Source: JAAYCI01 sp964370445
GTDB taxonomy: Bacteria; Bacillota; Clostridia; Oscillospirales; Ruminococcaceae
Reading direction: 5' to 3'
Assembly (NCBI GenBank): GCA_964370445.1
Contig: CAYJJK010000071.1
Span: forward strand, 1-13,333
DNA length: 13,333 nucleotides
Part shown: positions 1-5,331 of the stretch, piece by piece
Numbering within the stretch: the stretch's first letter is position 1
Layout of the letters: each line of letters begins with the position of its first letter
Made by a program: the position numbers and the translations under genes
The notes under the pieces: generated by a model
Seen by the model: the letters and a program-made list of their open reading frames with translations, nothing else
Databases searched by the model: none
What the model was told of the DNA's origin: nothing

Positions 1-199
1 GTAAAAGATGCTCGGCATGCACAAAGTAATCATAAACAGAGGAGGGTGGCATCTCTATTTTTGTGGTAGTGCTCAGCAAAATTTTATCCATTGGTGCTGT
101 TTTGCTAAGCAAATGAAGCAAGGAGGTTTTTCCACCACTGCCAATCAGTGCAACACAATCACCCTTAGAAAGTTGCAATGTTTGTGCTATTCCTTCCAT
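1..199 (-). CDS. yqeC: YqeC-like selenium-dependent hydroxylase accessory protein (3' end cut by window)
   Basis: Only the first 66 codons lie in the window; the gene runs off the left edge. The N-terminus carries a P-loop-like GSGGKTSLL at about residues 20-28, followed by a strand with STTTKIEMP at about residues 44-52. This arrangement is what I know from YqeC, the putative accessory protein of selenium-dependent molybdenum hydroxylases; its biochemical role is not established, though a nucleotide-binding role is likely from the P-loop. The start ATG at 199 is preceded by GGAG with about 8 nt spacing, and the start lies inside the end of the DUF3343 gene (13-bp overlap), suggesting translational coupling. 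The identification rests on this motif pair plus the neighbours DUF3343 and yedF, which belong to the same known gene set. Alternative: another small P-loop NTPase. Confidence 0.8.
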   Translation of the reverse strand, partial: MEGIAQTLQLSKGDCVALIGSGGKTSLLHLLSKTAPMDKILLSTTTKIEMPPSSVYDYFVHAEHLL

Positions 200-456
200 G
201 GTAAATACTCCGTTTTCATTTCAGTGCGCCTAAACAAATACACCTGTTCAAAGGGTACTTGATTTTCATTAAGCAACAAACAGGCATCCTCTTTTTTTTC
301 TACATCTAAACGCAGGCAAAGCCCACAACCGGCACCTAAAGTGTCTGGTTTTGCCATAACTCTCACAGAAAAATGGCTGCCGACCAAGCATGATTCAGCA
401 GAAATGGCCGCATGTGTGGAGTTAAATGTAAATAAACATTCGTCTTTTTTTATCAT
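187..456 (-). CDS. DUF3343 family protein (putative Se/S carrier)
   Basis: An 89-residue protein of the DUF3343 family, small proteins proposed to carry selenium or sulfur in selenium-enzyme maturation clusters. Visible features are an N-terminal strand ending in FNSTHAAISAE (residues 11-21), the typical beginning of this family, and a glycine- and cysteine-rich GAGCGLCLR at residues 41-49. That places two cysteines (44 and 47) where the family has its conserved Cys-Gly motif. The start ATG (456-454) overlaps the yedF stop as ATGA, and no good Shine-Dalgarno is present, so translation probably depends on coupling to yedF. The open frame extends further upstream, but that part lies within yedF and is not family-like. 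Its 3' end overlaps yqeC. The function is known only from genome context, not from direct biochemistry. Confidence 0.85.
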   Translation of the reverse strand: MIKKDECLFTFNSTHAAISAESCLVGSHFSVRVMAKPDTLGAGCGLCLRLDVEKKEDACLLLNENQVPFEQVYLFRRTEMKTEYLPWKE

Positions 457-1034
457 AGATTCACTAAAGTTTTTGCTGATGCCATGGTGCTTGCAATAGC
501 ATACATATTGCTTACTGTGCCTACGGCCAATTTGTCTTTTATTTGATAGTAATCTAAACAGGCCCCACAAACAGCAATTTGAACTCCCTTTTCTTCTAAA
601 GTACATAAATCTTGTAAACTCGCGGCATCTTGCACGGCTAGTTGAACACCGCTGTTAAACAACAAGAGGTAGGTGGGCAAAGCGTCTAGCTCGGTTAGGG
701 AAAACAGATAGCTTTTCATCAACATACCCCCAAGCGTTTCATCTCCGCGCCCCATACTGTTGCTGCCAATGGCAACCACGAAGTTGTCTGTGTTCTTTTC
801 TATTTGCACAGGTTCTTTTGGCGTGGTTAACGTGATGCAGCGCACTTCGTTTTCTTGGTTTTCGCAGTGAAAGGTACAGTTATATTTTGTGGCAAGTCTC
901 CACAAATTTTGCTTTGCTACCTCATTGTCTACCAGTACTTGAATTTGTTCTCCGGGCGGTGTGCTATTTAAGGCTTTTTTACTCTCCACTACGGGTTTGG
1001 GGCACGCTTTTCCCCTCATATCCAAAATTTGCAT
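453..1034 (-). CDS. yedF: Selenium metabolism protein YedF
   Basis: A 193-residue two-domain protein. Residues 1 to about 75 form a TusA/SirA-like domain with the signature CPKP at residues 11-14; Cys11 is the expected persulfide or selenium carrier. Residues 85-193 form the DsrE-like C-terminal domain typical of the clostridial YedF family, with GSNSMGRGDETLG at about 90-102 and a CGAC motif (Cys156, Cys159). The family is linked to selenium use, usually next to selD and to selenium-dependent hydroxylase accessory genes. I chose the ATG at 1034 because GAGG lies 8 nt upstream and the TusA domain begins at once; an ATG at 1085 is in frame, but it would overlap the promoter and add 17 unrelated residues. 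It is the first gene of a tight operon with DUF3343 and yqeC, divergent from the cysteine-desulfurase-like gene. Confidence 0.92.
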   Translation of the reverse strand: MQILDMRGKACPKPVVESKKALNSTPPGEQIQVLVDNEVAKQNLWRLATKYNCTFHCENQENEVRCITLTTPKEPVQIEKNTDNFVVAIGSNSMGRGDETLGGMLMKSYLFSLTELDALPTYLLLFNSGVQLAVQDAASLQDLCTLEEKGVQIAVCGACLDYYQIKDKLAVGTVSNMYAIASTMASAKTLVNL

Positions 1035-1075
1035 ATTGCATTCCTCGCTTGTAATTTGCATTTGGTTCATGGTAT

Positions 1076-1104
1076 AGTATATCAAATTATGAAGGTTTCA
1101 TAAA
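1076..1104 (-). promoter_or_regulatory. Predicted yedF operon promoter (extended -10)
   Basis: On the minus strand the sequence TGATATACT (1084-1076) makes an extended -10 element (TGN plus TATACT). The -35 hexamer at 17-nt spacing (TTTATG, 1104-1099) is weak, as is usual for extended -10 promoters. Transcription would start near 1069, giving a leader of about 35 nt before the yedF start codon. This is inferred from sequence alone. Confidence 0.55.
1087..1103. promoter_or_regulatory. 17-bp perfect palindrome, candidate operator
   Basis: TTATGAA-GGT-TTCATAA: 7-bp perfect arms around a 3-nt centre. It fills the spacer and most of the -35 region of the predicted yedF promoter, where a bound dimeric regulator would block RNA polymerase. 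It has no T-run, so it is not a terminator. I do not recognise it as the site of a known regulator family, and no regulator gene is in the window. Confidence 0.5.
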
Positions 1105-1150
1105 ATTGATATTTTCTATCTGAACATCGCGAGATATAGAAAATTTCAAT
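1105..1150. repeat. Inverted repeat in divergent promoter region
   Basis: Two 15-nt arms, 1105-1119 (ATTGATATTTTCTAT) and 1136-1150 (ATAGAAAATTTCAAT), match as inverted repeats at 14 of 15 positions, with a 16-nt spacer between them. It abuts the 17-bp palindrome and lies 40 nt upstream of the plus-strand gene. It could be a pair of regulator half-sites or a hairpin in a leader transcript. No T-run follows either arm directly. Confidence 0.5.
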
Positions 1151-1189
1151 ACCACATATTTTTTGTAATACATAAAATTTTACATAGAA

Positions 1190-2311
1190 ATGAGCGAAAA
1201 TATGATTTATTTTGACAACGCAGCCACCACTTTACAAAAACCACAAAGTGTGGTGCAAGCGGTGACAACGGCCATGAGCAATTTTGGAAACGCCTCACGT
1301 GCATCTCATAAAGCCGCTTTACAAACGGCACGTAGTCTATATCTAACGCGAGAAACCTTGGCTAAGTTTTTTGGTTGTTTTGATGCAAAAGCCGTGATAT
1401 TTACAAAAAATGCTACAGAAGCGCTTAATATTGCCATTCAGTCCATTGAAGGTCCACTTGTAAGCAGTGAGGCCGAGCACAACTCTGTGCTGCGTCCGGT
1501 GTTGGCATGCCCAAAAACTGTGCTTGTTCAAGCCGATGAAAAAGGGAATTATAGCCAAGAAAAATTGTTTGACAGTTGCAAAAATGGAGCTAAGGCAGTT
1601 GTGTTGGCACATGCGTCTAATATGACAGGCAATGTTGTGGATATCAGTGCCATTGGCCATTTTTGCCGCCAAAATGGGCTGGTTTTTATTGTGGACGCAG
1701 CACAAACTGCAGGGCTTTTGCCGCTGGATATGCAGGCCATGTGTATTGATGCCCTGTGCTTTACAGGACATAAATCTTTATATGGTCCTCAGGGAACTGG
1801 CGGGCTGTGTCTTAGCGAATATTTTTTGCCAAAACCGCTTATGAGGGGGGGGAGCGGTAGCCACTCTTTTAGCCCTCATCAACCCGATGAACTGCCAGAT
1901 AGATTAGAAGCCGGAACCTTAAATGGACATGGTATTGCAGGGCTATTGGCCGGGGTGCAATATGTGAAAGAACAAGGCAAGGCAATACATCAAAAAAGTG
2001 ATGAATTGGCACGCCTATTTTACAGCAAAACCAAGGAAATACCCGGCGTTGTATTTTATGGGGACATGGAAGCGGCCCTGCGCACACCTGTTGTAAGCCT
2101 GAATTTAGAAGGCTATTCCTCTGCAGAGCTTACAGCTATTTTAGATGAAGATTATGACATTGCAACACGCGGGGGAGTTCATTGTGCCCCTTTATTGCAT
2201 CGTTGTTTTGGCACAGAAAAAAGGGGAGCAGTTCGCTTTTCGTTTTCTCATTACAATACAGTAGATGAAGTGGAATTTGCAGTAGAGGCACTGAGAAAAC
2301 TGGTGAGATAA
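1190..2311 (+). CDS. Aminotransferase class V / cysteine desulfurase family protein
   Basis: A 373-residue PLP-dependent enzyme of the NifS/Csd fold, most like the subfamily typified by Enterococcus faecalis EF2568 that occurs with selenium-dependent molybdenum hydroxylase genes. Visible landmarks are YFDNAATT at the N-terminus, EAEHNS with the PLP-stacking His97, VDAAQTAG with Asp169 and Gln172, GHKSLYGPQG with the Schiff-base Lys195, and RGGVHCAPLLH with the candidate catalytic Cys332. It would take sulfur (or selenium) from cysteine (or selenocysteine) and could pass it to YedF or the DUF3343 protein; the substrate cannot be read from sequence. The ATG at 1190 has no clear ribosome site; an ATG at 1202, starting directly at the family's usual N-terminus, is an equal candidate. 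It is divergent from the yedF operon and ends in a strong terminator. Confidence 0.9.
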   Translation: MSENMIYFDNAATTLQKPQSVVQAVTTAMSNFGNASRASHKAALQTARSLYLTRETLAKFFGCFDAKAVIFTKNATEALNIAIQSIEGPLVSSEAEHNSVLRPVLACPKTVLVQADEKGNYSQEKLFDSCKNGAKAVVLAHASNMTGNVVDISAIGHFCRQNGLVFIVDAAQTAGLLPLDMQAMCIDALCFTGHKSLYGPQGTGGLCLSEYFLPKPLMRGGSGSHSFSPHQPDELPDRLEAGTLNGHGIAGLLAGVQYVKEQGKAIHQKSDELARLFYSKTKEIPGVVFYGDMEAALRTPVVSLNLEGYSSAELTAILDEDYDIATRGGVHCAPLLHRCFGTEKRGAVRFSFSHYNTVDEVEFAVEALRKLVR

Positions 2312-2344
2312 AGTTTTATGTAAAAGAATAGCATTTGTTTATTT

Positions 2345-2381
2345 ATGAAACACTGTTTTCTAAGGCAGTGTTTCATTTTTT
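2345..2381 (+). terminator. Rho-independent terminator of the cysteine-desulfurase-like gene
   Basis: A perfect 11-bp stem (ATGAAACACTG at 2345-2355 with CAGTGTTTCAT at 2366-2376), a 10-nt loop and a T-run to 2381, 33 nt after the stop codon. The opposite strand has the same stem but no T-run after it, so it works best for the plus strand, although it sits between two convergent genes. Confidence 0.9.
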
Positions 2382-2399
2382 GGAGAAATAATGTGTGGT

Positions 2400-3680
2400 T
2401 CAAATGGATGCATCAATTTCCAATTTTTTCATGCGAATAAATTCGCGCCGCACTAAGTAGAATGCCAAAATGGCCGATGCTATATCAGCCACAGGGCCAG
2501 CAAGCATCACACCGTCGACCCCTAAGAATATGGGAAATAAAACGATAAAGGGAACTAAAAATATAATCTGTCGAGACAATGCCAATAAAGCGCCAATTTT
2601 GGATTTACCAATGGAAACCAAAAAACCTGAGGTGACAGGTTGCATGCCAATTAAAAAATAAAACATCATAAAAATGCGTAAATATCGTGTGGCAAATTGA
2701 TAATAGGCTGCGTTACCGCTACCAAACAGAGAGATGATTTGTTGAGGAAACAGCTGGAAGAAGCCAAAACCCAAAAATGCCACAACGCTTGCTGCTATCA
2801 AGGCGTTTTTATATGTTTTACGCACTCTGTTGTATTGTTTTGCACCGTAATTGAAACCTACTATGGGTTGGTTTCCCTGTGATATGCCAATAATTGCCGA
2901 TAAAAAAATAAAATTAACTTTTGATATCACCCCAACAGCCGCAAGAGGAATAGAGGATCCAAAAACAGAGGAGGCACCGTAGTAGGTGAGGGTATTGTTC
3001 ATGACGATTTGTGAAACCGTGATGGACATTTGGTTTACACAAGAGGCAAGCCCTAAAGAGGATATGCGTGCCAATACCTGAAAATTCGGTAAAAAATCTG
3101 TTTTTTGAAATTGAACAGAACGAAAGCGAAACAAATATAAAAAGCACAAAACACCGGCTATGGATTGGCCTATTACCGTGGCAACTGCAGCACCGGCAAT
3201 GCCCATATCCAGCCCAAAAATAAAAATCGGATCTAGTACTGTGTTTACAATGGCACCGATTAAAACACAAAACATTGAATGTTTTGGGCTTCCATCAGCA
3301 CGAATAAGATGGGTGAAACCTGTAGAGAACATAAAAAAGGGGATTCCATAGGCTGTGATGCCGGTGTAGGTGATGGCATAGGGCAAAACCTCGGGCGCAG
3401 CCCCAAACATGCGGAGCAAGGTTTCTAAATGCAATAAAACCAGAAATGTTAAAACAAACCCAAAAATCACCATAAATACAGCGGCGCCTGCCGCAATCTT
3501 TGTGGCTTTAGTATTTTCTTGTTTACCAAGTGCCAAACTAAACCCGGCGGCACCTCCGATGCCCAGCAGCAATGATAGGGAAACCGTGATGGTGACCAAT
3601 GGAAATGATACATTGGTGGCAGCATTTTCTACTTTTTCAGAACCCAAAGGGTTGTGAAGCTGCATGTCTTTGGTGTGCAT
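2400..3680 (-). CDS. MATE family efflux transporter lacking transmembrane helix 1
   Basis: A 426-residue polytopic membrane protein of the MATE superfamily (cation-coupled multidrug/toxin exporters). Family landmarks include NPLGSEK near the N-terminus, GIGGAAGFSLALGK, HLIRADGSPKHSMF, GAIVNTVLDPIFIFGLDMGIAGAA and GISQGNQPIVGFNYGA. In the relatives I can recall, NPLG-EKV is followed by about 35-40 residues holding the first helix (LLxKFxIPS..YNIVDQxFIG) before GNAATNVAFPL. Here residue 17 (Val) is followed almost at once by NAATNVSFPL, so the first helix is absent while the frame stays open; relatives are around 450-460 residues. The protein may be non-functional, or the deletion could be a strain or assembly artefact. 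Either ATG (3680 or 3665) has only a weak ribosome site. It lies 55 nt downstream of the phospholipase-like gene on the same strand; the substrate is unknown. Confidence 0.9.
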   Translation of the reverse strand: MHTKDMQLHNPLGSEKVENAATNVSFPLVTITVSLSLLLGIGGAAGFSLALGKQENTKATKIAAGAAVFMVIFGFVLTFLVLLHLETLLRMFGAAPEVLPYAITYTGITAYGIPFFMFSTGFTHLIRADGSPKHSMFCVLIGAIVNTVLDPIFIFGLDMGIAGAAVATVIGQSIAGVLCFLYLFRFRSVQFQKTDFLPNFQVLARISSLGLASCVNQMSITVSQIVMNNTLTYYGASSVFGSSIPLAAVGVISKVNFIFLSAIIGISQGNQPIVGFNYGAKQYNRVRKTYKNALIAASVVAFLGFGFFQLFPQQIISLFGSGNAAYYQFATRYLRIFMMFYFLIGMQPVTSGFLVSIGKSKIGALLALSRQIIFLVPFIVLFPIFLGVDGVMLAGPVADIASAILAFYLVRREFIRMKKLEIDASI

Positions 3681-3735
3681 TTAAGTCAAAATCCCACTGT
3701 TTCAAAAGATGTGCAAACGTCAACAATGATGCAAA

Positions 3736-4751
3736 TCAAGGTGATTTTGGCAGTTGTTGAAAACAAGCGGGCTGGGTAGTTTCATTATGGTTTTGTAGCT
3801 GTAATAAATCGTCATCATCGTCATCATCGTCTGCGTCAGCCTGTAGTTCTACAACACAAGGGCAAGGTTTTTGTGGTGGAGAAGGTGGTGTGTCGCAAAN
3901 NNNNNNNNNAATAATTCCTCTAATTGTGATTCGTCTATCTCCAAAAGCCAATAGCGCATGGCTGTTACGATGCTTGCGGCGGCCAAATCTTCGGCAAGAG
4001 ATATCACCTCATCAAAGCTTAGGTGCATTTCTTGCAAAGAGTAAGGGTTTTTCCATTTTTCCGGTAATGCGGGCAACACAGGCCCAGGTTGCATACGCGA
4101 CACAATGTTAAGAGCCCGATTTTTTCCACATAAAAGTGGAAGCAATACCTTGGCGCAGGCCTTACGCACACCACGGGGGGAAATCATCTGCTTTCTCAAA
4201 CGATAATTCTCATGAAAAGCATCTGCAAAGTGGACACTGGGAACATCGATGTTGTAAGTGGTCAAAACCGCATCATGCAAAAGCTTACTCACCTGACCTA
4301 GGTCCTCGTTAAGCAGTATTGGCGTGGCTGCATACAGTGGCACTGTGCGGATACGGTAGTTTTGATAGAACAATAAAGAATCTAGCGAGGCCTCAAAAGA
4401 TAGGCGCCCACCTTTTCCTTTAAACAGGCCCATATCGCCCATGGCAGAAATATAGGGGTTGAGGGCGCAATCGGTGGTGTGATGTGTTAAAAACCCAAGG
4501 GTATAACTTTGTTGCTGTGGGGTTATCGATAGTTTTAACAAATTTTTAAGGAAAAGGCCGGTGTTTTCTTTATGGATGCGATCCGATAAAGTAGCAAGAT
4601 CCGGCTTTGATTTGTGATTTAGCAGGCCGAAAAAATCAAATACATTGGTTGCGTTGGCCCCGGCCAAATAACAGGGGAAACTAGCCACAGATTGATGGGC
4701 ACGAAGCAAGGCGTGAAAGGCAATGTGTGCATGGGTGTAGCTATCCGGCAT
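3736..4751 (-). CDS. Zinc-dependent phospholipase C family protein, interrupted by an assembly gap
   Basis: About 280 residues precede the gap. The protein begins PDSYTHAHIAFH and has GFLTHHTTDCALNPYI at residues 86-101, the His/Asp-rich helix of the zinc-dependent phospholipase C/P1-nuclease-like family (likely metal ligands His90 or His91 and Asp94; also His7, His9, His60). There is no signal peptide, so this is probably the cytosolic clostridial type whose substrate is undefined. The start at 4751 is preceded by AGGAGGAG, a strong ribosome site; an upstream in-frame ATG (4835) falls inside a terminator. Ten Ns (3900-3909) interrupt the gene. Beyond the gap the best coding frame is shifted relative to the given N count and encodes an acidic tail with eight consecutive Asp, ending at TGA 3736-3738. 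Whether that tail belongs to the same gene depends on the unknown gap length. Confidence 0.75.
3808..3831 (-). repeat. GAT/GAC codon repeat (poly-Asp)
   Basis: Eight consecutive Asp codons (GAC GAT GAT, repeated) in the frame that runs downstream of the assembly gap, followed by an ordinary-looking tail of about 22 residues. A tract like this can change length in frame, and such low-complexity sequence may be related to the failed assembly nearby. Confidence 0.7.
3900..3909. other. Assembly gap (10 N)
   Basis: A run of exactly ten Ns, a common scaffold placeholder, so the true length and reading frame across it are unknown. It breaks the phospholipase-like gene near its 3' end. Confidence 0.98.
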
Positions 4752-4787
4752 AAAGGGCTCCTCCTCTACTGATCTTCCTAAAATATA

Positions 4788-4816
4788 ATCATACCAGATG
4801 AGTAATAACAATTCAA
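4788..4816 (-). promoter_or_regulatory. Predicted promoter of the phospholipase-like gene
   Basis: On the minus strand TTGAAT (4816-4811), a 17-nt spacer and TATGAT (4793-4788) make a good housekeeping-type promoter. Transcription would start near 4781, about 30 nt before the start codon. It lies directly after the terminator of the preceding lipoprotein gene, so the phospholipase-like gene starts its own transcript. Confidence 0.75.
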
Positions 4817-4833
4817 ATTTTATATGGTAAAGC

Positions 4834-4864
4834 AAAAAAAACAGCCCCGGAAAACCGGAGCTGT
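4834..4864 (-). terminator. Rho-independent terminator of the repeat lipoprotein gene
   Basis: Reading the minus strand, ACAGCTCCGG - TTTT - CCGGGGCTGT forms a 10-bp GC-rich stem (one G-T pair) with a TTTT loop, followed by a run of T. It starts 13 nt after the lipoprotein stop codon. Confidence 0.93.
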
Positions 4865-4877
4865 CAGTGTGTTAAAC

Positions 4878-5078
4878 TTAGGCAGCCATGCTGGAATCAG
4901 CCATGCTGGAATCAGCCATGCTGGAATCAGCCATGCTGGAGTCAGCCATGCTGGAATCGGCCATGCTAGAAGCAGCAGCGCTGGAGTCAGCCATGCTGGA
5001 ATCAGCAGTGCTGGAACAAGCGGCAAAAGAAATTGCCATAACAGCGGATAAAGAAAGGATTGTAAGTAATTTTTTCAT
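4878..5078 (-). CDS. Small lipoprotein made of MADSS repeats
   Basis: A 66-residue protein. Residues 1-21 are a classic lipoprotein signal: MKK, a hydrophobic core (LLTILSLSAVMAIS) and a lipobox-like FAAC, so Cys21 would be lipidated and the protein anchored on the outer face of the membrane. Everything after the Cys is low complexity: SSTADSS, MADSS, AAASS, then five MADSS units and a terminal MAA. I recognise no family or function; the Ser/Asp-rich tail is probably unfolded and solvent-exposed. The ATG at 5078 has AGAGGAG with about 9 nt spacing, and the gene has its own promoter and terminator, which supports it being a real, expressed gene. Open frames on the opposite strand here are products of the repeat. 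Repeat copy number could vary without breaking the frame. Confidence 0.8.
   Translation of the reverse strand: MKKLLTILSLSAVMAISFAACSSTADSSMADSSAAASSMADSSMADSSMADSSMADSSMADSSMAA
4886..5020 (-). repeat. 15-nt tandem repeat array, nine units
   Basis: Nine consecutive 15-nt units (plus-strand consensus CCATGCTGGAATCAG) begin at 4886, 4901, 4916, 4931, 4946, 4961, 4976, 4991 and 5006. The first three are identical; the rest differ at one to several bases, with the most diverged at the end that encodes the protein's N-terminal side. This gradient suggests recent copying at the 3' end of the gene. The unit is a multiple of three, so copy-number change keeps the frame. Confidence 0.95.
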
Positions 5079-5191
5079 GTTTATAAACTCCTCTAATCTG
5101 TACTTTAACAATTTTTGTAAAAGTAGGTTTTATTTGATTCTCCCAATATGCTTTTGTAAATTTCGAGTAAAGCAAATAGAGAACAAGACAG

Positions 5192-5220
5192 AGTATAACA
5201 TGAAAAACTAGACATTTCAA
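5192..5220 (-). promoter_or_regulatory. Predicted promoter of the repeat lipoprotein gene
   Basis: On the minus strand TTGAAA (5220-5215), a 17-nt spacer and TATACT (5197-5192) are close to the housekeeping consensus. The start site would be near 5185, leaving a leader of roughly 105 nt before the lipoprotein start codon. The stretch 5221-5331 further upstream holds only an AT-rich imperfect inverted repeat (5284-5309) and no gene. Confidence 0.7.
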
Positions 5221-5331
5221 CAAAAATTAGATTACAAATTTAGGAGATTTGCCGAACAAAATGACCGCGTTGGATGTAGATTGATATTATTTTGCATAAA
5301 ATCGAATATTATGTTGTTACAAAATTGTCAT

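Noticed and set aside
457..606. N-terminal extension of the DUF3343 reading frame
   Set aside because: The extension lies wholly inside yedF in another frame and does not look like the family; the ATG overlapping the yedF stop fits both family start and operon structure.
1..1034. Possible selenocysteine (in-frame TGA) in the selenium-cluster proteins
   Set aside because: Each gene reaches family-typical length at its stop codon, and the conserved positions hold Cys rather than TGA; no read-through extension matching the family was seen.
1035..1085. Upstream ATG (1085) as the yedF start
   Set aside because: It would overlap the predicted promoter and add residues that do not belong to the TusA-like domain, whereas the ATG at 1034 has GAGG at good spacing.
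4886..5020. Regular short repeats as a possible CRISPR array
   Set aside because: The 15-nt units are directly adjacent with no unique spacers, and they encode a peptide repeat; no cas genes are present.
4820..5211. Plus-strand and other-frame open frames rich in MLESA, SHAGI or IPAWL repeats across the lipoprotein gene
   Set aside because: They arise because the 15-nt repeat is open in several frames on both strands. Only the minus-strand MADSS frame has a ribosome site, signal peptide, promoter and terminator.
5284..5309. AT-only imperfect inverted repeat downstream of the GH25 gene as a terminator
   Set aside because: The stem is entirely A/T with a 2-nt bulge and no T-run follows on the minus strand; such structures are expected by chance in this AT-rich spacer.
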